Shown piece by piece: positions 45,761 to 56,637 of a stretch of 64,000 nt of DNA (the stretch's first letter is position 1; each line of letters begins with the position of its first letter). Position numbers and translations under genes: made by a program. Origin of the DNA: Thalassia testudinum (Eukaryota > Streptophyta > Magnoliopsida > Alismatales > Hydrocharitaceae); NCBI GenBank assembly GCA_037157565.1, contig JAZHRO010000012.1:60007501-60071500 (forward strand), read 5' to 3'. A model generated the notes under the pieces. That model was not told the DNA's origin. It was given only the letters and a program-made list of their open reading frames with translations, and searched no databases.

Positions 45761-47518
45761 GTCTGCAAACACGTTTTTAACCCGTTTAGGGTCAGATCGG
45801 GATCTGTTTTACGCAAACGAAATATCTGTGGTTTCCTTGTGAGTTTCTCTACGTATTAGAAGCCTTTATACACTATTCTAAACCATCCATTGTGATGTGT
45901 TCCTTGGTATAGGACTTCAACCTGTTGTGTGTCTAGAGCTTGCAGAGGTGCGTGGGCCCGCAGTTCGAGCCCCCAGTACTCCCGAATTATCTGGTAGAGT
46001 GGTCTACCCCTGTTATACTTATTAAATATGAATGCATCTATGAAAATTAGACAACTGGAAACCTAGGATGTGGCATGAACCCTAGGACAGAAAAATGAAT
46101 GAACCAAACTGTTTTGCATGATTGTATTTGTATACATGAATGAAGTTAAACTGTTAGCCATTACCTATAAATAAGTATGAGCTTTCTATTAGAATATGAG
46201 CTGCCTAAGCTAATTGAACAGTTGCTTGTGAAATCATGAGTTGCATGCATTAAATTGTGGTAATACGAGCTGTCTGTATATAAACGAGAACTGAATTGTG
46301 AATGATGAAACCTGGAATGGAATAATATGGTGAACATGAGCATGAACCCTACAGGGAGTTAGGAGTAGAACTCTTGTGGTTAGATGGAAAAGCCTGGAAT
46401 GTGGACGGGAAGTGTGCTGGCCCTTGAGTAAGTGGTACCAAGGAGAGTAACTGTCCCCTTTTAGTGTAGAGCGGAGCTAGCTGCCCTTGGGTTGGGACCC
46501 GAGGTTAGGATTGGCCACTCTACACCGACTTCTGTTGGCCCTCGCGTACACGGTACCGAGGCGAGCTACTAGTGTAGGGAGGGAGCTAGCCACCCCACGA
46601 GGCACAGGGTTCAGCTAGCCACCCTACACTGACTTATTAGGCTCTCTGGGCAAACCGGGGTAGTCAGACGAGAGTGCGCGGACTGTTGAGGGGCGAGACC
46701 CCTGTTTGGTTCTGAGGGGCTAGACCCCTATTTCTGAGAGGGCTAGGCCCTATACTGTTTCGTACTGTACTTTGGGCGTACCCGCTAGTGGAAACGACTG
46801 ATCGCGTGCCAGTGCAAGGTAGCTACCCGTGCCATAGTCACCGCTACGTCTTGACAATGACCTCGGGGTGGTTAATTGGGTGTAGGACTACCACGGGGGA
46901 CTCTCCCGACCAGGAGAGCACCACGTGTACCTTCTACTCTTTGAAAAAGACTGCAATCAAAATCGTTCCCACGAGGAACATGCGAGATCAAGAGAAATCT
47001 GAAAGATGACAAAAATGGGTGAAAAAAGAATTACCTGTAAAATAAAATAACTTGAAAAGATGAATATACCTGCTGCTTTTTATTACTTTAGATAGTATGG
47101 TTACCACTCTACTTAGGGTTCGCTGACTCCGTCTTTTCATAACACTGTTCAGGTTCAGGAGTTGAGCAGCCCGAGCTACCGGCTGCGGAGGGTGCTAGGC
47201 CTAGTCGAGCCCAGCTGTAGTTTCAGTACTTTTTGTTGTACTCTCTTTACTACTATAGTGAGTTCAGACCTTTTGCTACTATTACTATTACTGTTGCTTT
47301 CGTTCCATTTTTCCTGTTGTTGTGGTGGTATGTACTGAATTAGCACCTATTACTTTCCTTTACTGCTTGTACGTTTTTACTTCTTAGTTACATTGCATAT
47401 CTGACTGTGGTTTATTTTCCTGTTTTTCAGTTATTTCTTGTTAGATGACTGGGTCTTGGGATTAGTCGAGGTGAGTCGGTCTCGGGTCCTGTAGGGATTC
47501 GGAAACCGGGTCGTAACA

Positions 47519-48180
47519 TTTAACGTGAGCGAGATCAAGGTAGGGAGCTATTGAGGCTGGGGCTTAAGATGCAGGGAGGCACGGTGCTCTTACCATCCCC
47601 GAGGAATTATTTTTGGAGAGGGGGTGAGTTGCCTTGCGGTCGCCCCATGCGTCCTCACCAATGTCTCTATAAAGATCATTCGCCAAACTCTCAAAGCTCA
47701 GCGACGTCAATCAAGTCAGAGTTGTCATCACCTCTCCCCTCTTGTTGCATCTCTATCAATCATCTATCATTTCTCTGACTTAATCATCTCCATCGATCAT
47801 CTAACCTGTTCCTGCAATTAGATCTCTGTTTCTCCTTCTCGTGATCAAATTTAGGCTTAATCTCCACAGATTTGTTGCTCATTTTAGGGTTAGCATTGGT
47901 GATAGATTAAATTTGAGCCCAAATCTATGTTCTAGATCTCTTACTACTGTTCTATTACTATGCTCAGATATGTGGTTAATCTATACTCGATTGGGATTAG
48001 TTTGGTTATTAATTTTGGTTAGGGTTGTGGATTGCTAGCAATGGTTAGGGTTAAGGATTGGTTTGTGGCAATCTTTCTATGTCTCCTCTTGTGGTTATGA
48101 TGATGATCTGCTCATCGCATTATTCTATTTTTTGTTTTTTGTTTGTCAAGAGATTGAGGTATTTGTAGCCACGAGGAGGA
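47519..48180 (+). other. Leader-like sequence downstream of the solo LTR
   Basis: CTCTATAAAGATCATT at about 47,667 is a possible TATA-type promoter. Pyrimidine-rich leader-like DNA with repeated GGTTAGGGTT words follows. No open frame of note. It probably continues the CACTA-type sequence interrupted at 44,850. Confidence 0.2.
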
Positions 48181-50640
48181 TTTCAGTCATCTGAGGAAGT
48201 ACTCTGCAACAATTGGTGAGTCCCCTGTGCCTTCCTTGGTAATCACCATTGATGTTTGTGGTGTTGTTCTAGGTGTGTCTAAAGTGCCAATGTCCACCAC
48301 CTGTTTGTCAAAATGTCAAAGTCATCGCTAGAGTTTGGTAATGAATTTGTGATTCAATTCCATTTCAGGCTTGTGGATCAAATTGGACCAAATATTTAGC
48401 TCCGATAGATTGAGTCAAATTGAGAGTTTAAAAATCACAGGAAATATTGTATCGATCCAATAGGAAATCAGTAAACTCACCACTTAAGCTATTCAATCAG
48501 GTGCATTTCATGGTAGAGGGTCTTGGGCTTAGCTTTATGTTCAAAACTAATTCCTATATTTTTTTTATATATAGGTGTTTAGAATAGCATCCTTTACATG
48601 TTATATATATAGATGCCATTATGTTGGGCATTTCTTCAAAGATTGCAGAGCTATAAGGAGATCAGACTCCTGGGCAATACCCTTTCCACCCTCTTCCCCT
48701 ATATGCGAAGACTTGTTTTAGAATGTGGCTTTCAAATAATGACACCATAAAAATCTTCCATTATTAAACTAAAGTATATTATATGTCAAAATCATACACT
48801 AGAATCGATTTCCATGAAAAGGAATATATAGAGTCATAGTGACATTATAGACCATCCTTAATATATCATCAAAAGGCATATCATGGATTTAAAGATTTCC
48901 TTTTATATCATCAGCTGGCATATCAGCTACTTTTGCCTTTTGAAGTTCCAATCTGCCTCCCATGGCGAGGTAGATTGATGCTCATATTCAAATCCAGGTT
49001 TGGAAATCTGAATTTAGTATTGACTAGTAACTATTGCTACATTATGTGAGACAAATCAAGTATGTCAACTGTGAGCTTTCTAGAGTGCTCTTTCTTGATC
49101 ATTCTCATACGACGTGGTGGTAGTGGTAGTAATAGTCGTAGTGCTATATGGATTATGGTAGTGGTAGTAATAGTTGTAGTTGTCTTGACGCTTGCATTGG
49201 GTAAGTCAGGCTTGAGCTTAGGGTGAATAGATAAATCGAATTTGGTGCTATCTTTTTTAGTTATAGAGTAGTTAAAGCTCTCTCTTTTTTTTATTATGAT
49301 ATGATTGTTGAAGAGAGTTTCTAATACAAAAAGGAGCTATTTTGCATATTGTATTCAAAACTAGATGCTACAGTTGCTCTGCATGGATACATTGTTAGTA
49401 GAAAAAGTTCTTTCTACACTAGTGTAGGTTAGGTGTCCCCTCTTCTGGAAGTAAGGACTGGTGTGCAAGTGGGTTCTACAGGCATGACATTTGTCTTTCT
49501 CAAAGATTGGAAGGCGGAGAAGTATTGCTGCTAATGGCGTGTAAGTTCCTGCTTATGTTTATCATGTTGTTTTTTGTTTAGTGGATGACAAGATTAATGA
49601 GATAAAGTATTCTATTAGTTATGAAGATTAGTAAGATTTAAATACTTTCATTCACGCCTGGCTGAAATACTAATGAAATGAAGGGAAACTTTTATATGAC
49701 TTCCTAAATCACAAATAAAACTTTCGTGGTGAAAAAAAAAAAAAAGGTAGTTTACACTAGTTCCACTAATGGTCTACTGATTTTTTTTAAGTGCTACCTG
49801 AAAAAAAAAAGATTTCAGCTACTTGTGTAATCTAAACTTTTATCTTGAACTGTAATAACCTGTCCAGGTACTCTAGTCATCTCCAAGTTATTACAAGTAA
49901 ATTTTGCAGATTCTAACCTGTTAACATAGTTTTCTTAACCAAAGTAGTTCACAATCCACCATGAAACGGTAGTAAAGACCAGTAATGGGTAGCATGGATG
50001 AAACTCTAGGTTAGGACTCAAGAAACATGTGCTGTAATGACTGAAGATAGGATTCTAATGGATTTTTTAGACTCTAGTCCAAAAACTAGAGCTCGAGTGA
50101 CTTTGCTGCAGTGACAAGAATAGGTTTTCTAAGCAGTAGCAGCAAGAAATTTACACTTCTTGCCATTTGAAAATGAGTTCCAAATATTACAGTCAGTTGA
50201 TCAGAATTGGCTCTGATAGGACAGGACTTGCTAGCACTGAATGTTATTAGTCAAGGACCCTCCAAGGGCTTGTATTCCCACCCTTGAAGAGTAGGAGGAC
50301 GAGAAAACAAGACGGGGAAGAGGTGCAAGGGCAAGGGCACATTGCATTATTACTGCAATGTTCGGGGTCCGAAGGTTAGCCATTTCATTTGGGGAAGCAA
50401 TCAAAGATGCTTGAGTGCATACACGGGTTTCTGATAGAAACCATGGTAGAATCAGCAGCCAAGGATCTGCTCCCTGCTATCAGAAACAGATATTCTAGAA
50501 AATTAGAAGATCATGATTTTGTTTCGAAACTTGCTAATTCTAAGGGAAATCGGTAATTAGATACAAGCAGTGCTAAACCGTAAGTTAGAGCCTGCAGTAA
50601 GGGGGGCAACAACAATTTACAACACAACTAATCTACCGAA
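48181..50640. other. Unannotated spacer
   Basis: No domain, RNA gene or element end recognised. It includes simple runs (poly-A near 49,733-49,745) and a TAGTGGTAGTAATAG-type repeat near 49,120-49,170. The part next to 50,641 may be 3' flank of the DUF632 fragment. Confidence 0.35.
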
Positions 50641-51268
50641 TTAGACTGCATGACTTTGTGCCTGAGTGATGGCTCGCAGGTTCTTGTACATATCCGAGTA
50701 TGCAAGAGAAAAGTCTGACATAGCACAGAACAGTTTGGGCAAATGCATCTTAAGACTGCTTACTGACTTCTCCTCACCTGCTTACAAAGCTTTCCACTGA
50801 CCTCCTCTTCTTCCTCCACCTCTTCTTCAAAGCCTCCACCGCAAATTGCTTCTCGGCAAGGGGATCCTTTGCATTAGAACTTTCACGTAGATCCTGATCA
50901 CCATCCTCAGATCCCATCTTGCGAGTGGAATACTTGTGATACCAGTCGCTCAAAGCCCTTTCTTTCCTGAAATATTCCTTCTTGAGCTCCTCACATTTTT
51001 CCCTTTGTTTCAACTACTCTTGTTGATTCAACATGATCGTGTTGACAACTGCAGAGAAACTTTTTATACAACTCTTTGCGAACCCATCCTGAAGTTTCTC
51101 AAGCTGGTTGTTCCAGGCATGTAGAAGTCCTTGAATAGGGGGTTGATGTACTCTGGGAGCTGAGAAGACCTTCTCCTTCAGGCTGCTCTCAATGGGGATG
51201 AGGTTCAGCCTCAGCCAGCTGTTGAGAGCATGGATGTAATCTCTTTGATAGTTCACAAGCTTTTCCAT
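50641..51268 (-). pseudogene. DUF632-family protein, C-terminal exon, broken
   Basis: The minus-strand translation matches the C-terminal part of the plant DUF632 domain, found in nuclear or plasma-membrane-associated regulators related to NRG2. It reads VNYQRDYIHALNSWLRLNLI, then PIESSLKEKVFSAP, HAWNNQLEKLQDGFAKS, LSDWYHKYS, KDPLAEKQFAVEALKKR and KMHLPKLFCAMSDFS, ending after NLRAITQAQSHAV with a stop at 50,641. Three lesions are visible: a TAG at 51,014-51,016, a frameshift near 50,810 and a second near 50,785. Upstream exons, including the N-terminal DUF630 region, are missing. The close match suggests fairly recent decay or capture. Confidence 0.88.
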
Positions 51269-52440
51269 GCAAAAAAAAATGACGTGCAAAAAAAAATGCT
51301 GTGTAACAAACATGCAATCTTTTGATGCACTCACACTTGGGTAAATATACATAGAAATACAGAATGCTCATCTCCATTAGAAAAATAGAAGAGAACATCA
51401 TATTCTATATTGATTTCCATGTGTCCTTTTCAAAAAAATTAATTTCGAAGTGATTATAACACTTGAATGCCTGTAATATAACCAATCACCAAAATTGATT
51501 CTCATACTTCAAGGCCTTATATTAAAACATAAAATACAGAATGCGATTCTCACTTCAAGTCCTATATAATTACATCAAAAACCAACATATCTAACCTGGG
51601 AAAATCAAATGAGTACAGATCTTCTGTATCGAAAGGGGATCCCTTAGAACCAACATTCCAACTAAAGGAGGCAGCATTGGATACAAAAAGTACAAATCCA
51701 TACCTTCCATGTCTATTCCAAGCAATAAACCCCAAAAGTGGATCTATATTTGAAGAAAAGAGCCTGAACTATATTCGATCTCATGCTTTTTAATTAAACT
51801 TCTGAAGGAGTCTTAAAATGATGAATAATGCAGCAAAGAGAAAAATGGATCGCAAGAACCAGCAAGAAACAGAATAGTATATGACTAATGAGTAAATTCT
51901 TTGGAGGTAATGGAAGATATTTAGCATGAAGTGGCTCTTAGGGAACTGAAATTTCAATTAACACTAGCCAAAATTAGTCGAGTTCATTTTGGTAGGAAAA
52001 GAGCAACAAACTATAGCGCACAAAGCTCCTCCTAGTGTCCAGTACACAAAAGGTAGGCCATTTTCAGTCTAACATACACAGCCTGAGTTTACATTTTCAA
52101 AAGATGGTGTTGCCATAATTCAGTAGAGCAACAGTGTTCTCACCCCCAAATCAACACTCAATCTAATGCAAGGAGAGAAGTTGGATGGGGGTGATTATAT
52201 TAGTGTGCATAGTCCAACATGGGTTGCATAAGAAGGAATGGTGTATCATCAATCATATGAAGATCACCTCTTCTCAAATTGTTAACTCTAAGAAAGATTC
52301 TCATTTCATGAAGAACTATCTTGATCTTACTGTCATGTCCATTTGTGCTTACTATTTTTGGAAATTCTGCTTTGTCTTCATGTGCTTCTTAGGTTCCACT
52401 TGTGGCAAAATGAGTATACAATACTCTCAGTTGTATACTT
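51269..52440. other. Unannotated spacer
   Basis: The DNA next to 51,268 may be intron of the captured DUF632 gene. Nothing else was recognised. Confidence 0.35.
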
Positions 52441-52446
52441 TATAAG

Positions 52447-52516
52447 TTCAGTTGATAAAACAGTGAAGCTGCGGAACCTGGAAACCTTTGAAATGATAGG
52501 GTCTTCTGGTCCAGAG
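52447..52516 (+). pseudogene. Katanin p80 WD40-subunit exon fragment
   Basis: The plus-strand translation SSVDKTVKLRNLETFEMIGS, then SGPE, is followed by a splice donor (GAG|GTGAGG). It matches the WD40 repeat of the plant katanin p80 (KTN80) microtubule-severing subunit, normally VKxWDLETFELIGSxGPE. The Trp of the repeat is Arg here (TGG to CGG). No neighbouring katanin exons were found, and the fragment lies on the opposite strand from the DUF632 piece. It is a stray exon, probably captured. Confidence 0.75.
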
Positions 52517-52724
52517 GTGAGGAGTCATGTAATATTTTAAGTTTTACTTTATTTGTTGTTCATGATTTATCACATTTTATCTTTGCACATATCCTGGTCA
52601 TGATTTTAAGTCATGTAATTTTTGTTGTTCATAAATATTTTAAAATTATTAGGTATGACTTTAGAATTATTTATCTTCTGGCCACTCTTAGTTTGTGTTA
52701 TTTTAGGTTCATGAAATATGAATA

Positions 52725-52795
52725 GCACCGGTGTTTTAGTAGTAGAATAGTACCCTTTCATGATACAGACCCGGATTCGATTCTTGGCTGGTGCG
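52725..52795 (+). tRNA. tRNA-Gly-like pseudogene, anticodon position reads TTC
   Basis: The 71-nt sequence begins GCACCGGTG and ends GGCTGGTGC-G, with AGTAGTAGAATA (D-arm), a GTACC-CTTTCAT-GATAC anticodon arm and CCCGGATTCGATTCTTGG (T-arm). It has the length and layout of plant tRNA-Gly(GCC). The anticodon triplet (52,757-52,759) is TTC instead of GCC, which would read Glu codons. Mismatches occur in the anticodon stem (one) and the T-stem (one mismatch, two wobbles). A TTTTTT run at 52,798-52,803 would terminate RNA polymerase III. I judge it a pseudogene or a tRNA-derived SINE head. Confidence 0.7.
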
Positions 52796-52958
52796 TCCTT
52801 TTTTGATTTCAAGTTGAAGCATCTATTTCTTAATATTTATGCTTCTTGAATTTCTTCACTTTAAACACATAGAAAGTGGATGTTGTTTAAAGACAATAGA
52901 ATTATAAATAATTATATGACATTTGTACATTAGCATATTAAGAAACTATGAAAATAAT

Positions 52959-54260
52959 CACTACCGGAAAAAATGTTGTTGTATGGACTTATCAAAACTT
53001 CATTTCTCTATAGTGACGGTACTAACATTTCTTATTATTATCAAATATTAATATAAAGATGGAGTTTTTACCTATAGCGACAGTAGTGCTGACGGTTTAT
53101 ACCATTAGAGTTGACAGTCTTAATCTACACTGACGGATAAAATCGTCACTGCTACATAAAAGCAAAACTGAATAGCCTTTAGAGAGTTGATTGTCACTGT
53201 AGAATTAGGACCAACACCGACGGTTTTTACAGTCAGTATAGCCTACATTGACGCCTCTTAACAAGACGCCTAAGCTGACCGTCGGAATACGCCTTTGGAG
53301 CTATAGCGATGGTATTTTGGACCTACACCGATGGTTTTTGGACCGTCCATGTAGGTATAAACTGTTGTAGTGCCTGTTGTGCTGCTCTATCCTGCGAGTG
53401 GTGACCTGCAACTTTAAGGTGATCTCGTCCAATCTCTTTTCCGGCTCCACATATCGATGTTGTAAAGTCTTAATTTTCTGGTTGAGACTGTCGACATGGG
53501 CAGATGAGAAGGATCATTTCCTACCATACAAGGAGGAGATTGTTGCACTCCTCCCACTACTACAGACAAAGCCTCCGTGCTCTAGAAGCATCACGGACCT
53601 GAAAGCCTCCTTTGATGTCAAAGGAGTCTATGGAACGGTTTCAAAGTTCTCCTCCACAACCTTAGGAGGATGGATCAAGTCCATCATACGATCCTATAAA
53701 TATATATATATTTGTAATTATTTTTTTTTATTACAGAATTAATGTAAATAAGTTGTAATTACTAATTACATGTCTCTCATGTTATGTTTGATGTATCCAT
53801 GCATCGGGGTCATCGAGTGTTTCTTGAGTCTGCTCATAAACTCCCACTCGATCTAACTTAACACCCTCATGTGCCTCCGCCTAAAAATGAAGTAAAATTT
53901 TCAACTTGTCCCAATGTAACTAAATTTGTTTAGTTAAGTATAAAATATTGATTTAAAAAACTTACATATCTATCTTTTAATGAGTCAATACTCATTCAAC
54001 CTAAGCAATAGGTCTGAGAAGGAGCTTAGGCCCTATTGACCTTCTTGTTCCTAATTTGCTCCTGTAAGAAATACAAATTTTATTACTAAAACATTATGTA
54101 ATTAGTTGTTATAAACTGAAATTAATAATCAAATTCGTAACTATTTATTTACCTCTATCGTTGGATCTCTCTAATGTTTGCAACACTCCCTCCAAGTGTT
54201 AGGCGCAATCGTAGGAGGCACATTTCCCAATGCCTCCTCATATGGCCTATTGTAAAAAAC
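52959..54260 (-). mobile_element. CACTA element remnant with transposase_24-like coding pieces
   Basis: It begins CACTACCGGAAAAAATGTTG, a classic En/Spm terminus, followed by subterminal words (TATAGTGACGG, TATAGCGACAG, CTACACTGACGG, ACACCGACGGTTTTTACAG). On the minus strand from about 54,240 to 53,380 are decayed exons of the plant CACTA second protein (Transposase_24). They include an APNTWRECC piece, an EQIRNKKVNRA piece, a KLDRVGVYEQTQETLDDPDA-like block and a C-terminal coil (RYVEPEKRLDEITLKLQV). Stops are frequent. The left end is thus the 3' end of the element; the opposite end was not found. Confidence 0.7.
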
Positions 54261-54986
54261 TAAAATAATTTTACAAATTACTATTAGAAATGGTAGAGAG
54301 GGAGGGGGCTAGCAGTGGGTGTGAAGGCAGCGGGGGGCCAGGGAGGGGGCTGTAGGTTCCCTACTAGGAGGGGTGACGTAATAAATTGCTGAAATAATAT
54401 AACAATCTCACAGAAATAAGCAATCACAAAATGTACACAAGTATTTTTAAGTGGAAACCCAAACCAGGTGAAAACCACCACCTAACCCTCTCGAGTTAGG
54501 ATTTTCCGATCAACCAAGTTGATCAAAATCCACTAAACCGAATCACTTAAAACGAGGGTGATTCAACCTCAATACAACCACGCTACAAGTACGAGGGTAG
54601 CGTTCCTCAACCCCTTCTCTCCACGAGAAGGATTTTGTCCCACGAAGGAGACGGGAAGTCGCAAAGCGAATACCCAACCAAAAGACAAAGATAAAAATAA
54701 ACAATAGTCCTATAGAGCCAACAAAATAATTAAACCTAGCTTCTATAGGAAATAGGAAACTCCCCTTTGCAAGGAGTGCGTCGATGACGCGGATGCGTGA
54801 GCCACGCAATGGCGCAATGTCGCTCTCGTGAACAACAGCGGGAGAGCGGGTGCGCGAAGGCTTGATGCTCTCAAGATGATGGAACAAGAGCTTGAAGAGC
54901 AAGAGAGTCTTTTTGGATACAAAAGAGTGTGAAAGTGTGTAGCTAAGTGTATCCAAGTGTGTGTTTGTGTAGCAAAGGCTCCCCTC

Positions 54987-54994
54987 TATTTATA
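54987..54994 (-). promoter_or_regulatory. TATA box of the copia-like solo LTR
   Basis: Minus-strand TATAAATA in GGCCTCTATAAATAGAGGGG, 110 bp downstream of the palindrome array in transcription order. Confidence 0.65.
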
Positions 54995-55103
54995 GAGGCC
55001 TTAGGAAGGCTTTGGAAGGCTTGGAAAAGCTTCCATAGCCGTTGGGTGCAAAGCCCAAGAGAATCAGGCCGAAATCAGGACAATGATTGCATTTTACAGG
55101 ATC

Positions 55104-55616
55104 ATCAGACGTCTAATTCTGGCATCAGACGTCTGGAAGGCCACTTTAAGACATCTGATTTCAAGGTCAGACGTCTGATTCTGCGCGGGTTTCCTCCTGA
55201 CTTGAATCAGATCTAAACAGGATTTTTGTGCAGGTCGATCAGACGACATACAGGACGTCTGGCACTATGCTTGGACGTCTGGAAACTAACTTTTTCTGCC
55301 GAATGGATTTGCAACGGCTAGAAAATCTCTGAGAAGAGATTTTCGGGTCAGTCGAGGCAAAACGGTCAATTATCAGACGTCTGGAAAGGCCTATGGACGT
55401 CTGATAAGGCTCTAACGGTCATATTCTGCAGTGCCTGCTAGGCTAGCCAACGGTCCACTATCTGGACGTCTGGCAAGTCCATCAGACGTCTTCTAAGACG
55501 TCTGGACTAAGGTCTGGACGTCTGATTTTATCAGACAGAATACTAAGTCCAGCCTAATAGTTATCAGACGTCTGAAACAACAGTCAGACGTCTTAAAACA
55601 CTTTATCAGACGTCTG
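55104..55616. promoter_or_regulatory. Array of AGACGTCT palindromes in U3 of the copia-like LTR
   Basis: Counted by eye, 14 exact GACGTC cores lie in about 510 bp, mostly as CAGACGTCTGG or TGGACGTCTG, plus variants such as AGACATCTGA. Random DNA would give about 0.1 (one per 4,096 positions). Spacing is irregular. The array sits just upstream of the TATA box, where enhancers of plant LTRs lie. ACGT-core binding by bZIP factors is inferred. Confidence 0.75.
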
Positions 55617-55733
55617 GAAATGCTGTTTGAGCCCTATATTGGTTTTCTAAGTATTCTACAGAAAACCTAAGTATCCTAGGGTTGTGCAGGTGTTCCTAGG
55701 ACTACTGTTAGGGTACTTTGAGGCTCTTTAACA

Positions 55734-55930
55734 TAATATTCTAAGGAAATAAAAAGAGCAAGAAAATAAAGACAAGAGATACATGAAAGGATAAAAAAAG
55801 AATCTATCCTATTCTTCTTGTCTTCTATCTTCAATCTGTCGCTCCACGTGAACCTCCTCTGTTTTCCGTCAAGCTCCTCCAATCCGTCCTGGATGCGAGC
55901 TCGAATTTCGTCTAAACACGTCTATATTTG
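55734..55930 (-). other. Coding-like fragment, unidentified
   Basis: A minus-strand frame reads DEIRARIQDGLEELDGKQRR, then FTWSDRLKIEDKKNRIDSFF, charged and probably helical. No family is recognised. It lies between the solo LTR and CACTA-like DNA and may be captured. Confidence 0.25.
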
Positions 55931-55957
55931 CAATTGACCTGAAATCTAGGACTCAAA

Positions 55958-56637
55958 TTGCAAATGTTAAATAACACGTGTTTTGTTATCATCAAAACAA
56001 ATGATCGTGGTGCACTAGCACCAACAGGGGCGACAGGGGTGTGTGGAGCAGCGGAGAGGGGGTCTACAAGGGTTGGGGAGGAGAGTGCGGGGAGGAGGGG
56101 GTGGAATACAACCTTGTCGCGCAGTAAGGTTGACGACGAGGCGAGGAGGAATGATGATGGGTGCGTGGAGGCGGCAGGGGGTGACGTTGTCGATGGGGGT
56201 GGGGGTAACGTCTGTTGGTGACGAGAGTAGGGGAAAGGCCACCGGCATCGTACCCTAATATCTCGATTTTGGCGACGGTTATCAAGAAAACTGTCTCTAA
56301 ATGTCATAAATGGGGTGCGCTTAGCAATAGTTTTCCTGAGCACCATTGCTAATTCAATTAGTTTCCCCCCATCGTATCTCAGACAGACTTCCATGGAAAT
56401 TAGCGACAATTTCCTAATTAACCATTGCCATTTGGCGAATATTTCACCTATGCAAGAAAAGGAGCGCATTCTAACCCAACCATTAGCTATGGTTAATTGA
56501 ATAACCATCGCTGAAACTTATCCCAAGACCCATCAACAACAAGTTTGGTTGTGGGACGAGGGATGAAGCTTTATGTGACGGTTTCTTTCATAACCGTCGC
56601 CTATAAATCATTGCAAATTGCACTTTTTGTAGTAGTG
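55958..56637. mobile_element. CACTA-like right end
   Basis: A GC-rich first part (55,990-56,230) is followed by GGCGACGGTTATCAAG, TTAGCGACAATTTCC, AACCATTGCCATT and TGTGACGG ... AACCGTCGCC inverted words. The segment ends CTTTTTGTAGTAGTG at 56,637, the reverse complement of a CACTA terminus. No left terminus of identical sequence is in the window. Open frames here run on both strands and are compositional. Confidence 0.6.

Larger units (their letters stand above)
44850..47518 (+). mobile_element. Ty3/gypsy solo LTR (AGACGTCT family)
   Basis: The 2,669-bp LTR runs from TGTAAAGACCC to GGGTCGTAACA and matches the 5' LTR at 11,942-14,631 in order: AGACGTCT cluster, TATA region, second cluster, a GGTAGAGTGG block, the TACCAAGGAGAG region and a T-rich 3' end. 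No primer site follows, so it is a solo LTR formed by LTR-LTR recombination. Flanking pentamers (GTAAA and TTTAA) are not identical. Confidence 0.9.
54387..55733 (-). mobile_element. Solo LTR, copia-like, with dense AGACGTCT array
   Basis: In its own (minus) orientation it starts TGTTAAAGAGCCTCAAAG and ends ATATTATTTCAGCA, 1,347 bp with TG...CA ends. Flanking pentamers TAAAT and TAATA are close but not identical. TATAAATA (54,987-54,994, minus) is followed by a leader. The end contains GGTTTCCACTTAAAAATACT, resembling SIRE/Maximus-type copia LTR ends. It shares no overall similarity with the gypsy LTRs at 11.9 and 44.9 kb, yet its U3 is packed with the same palindrome. Confidence 0.65.

Noticed and set aside
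50641..52960. A Helitron carrying the DUF632 and katanin pieces
   Set aside because: I could not find a TC 5' end or a hairpin-CTRR 3' end; capture remains possible but the vehicle is not shown.
53377..53742. A 121-codon plus-strand frame as a gene
   Set aside because: It is the shadow of decayed transposase exons on the minus strand.
44351..56637. CACTA terminus at 44,351 paired with the terminus at 56,637 as one element
   Set aside because: The terminal sequences (CACTACAAAAAATATT versus CACTACTACAAAAAGTGC) are not the same inverted repeat.
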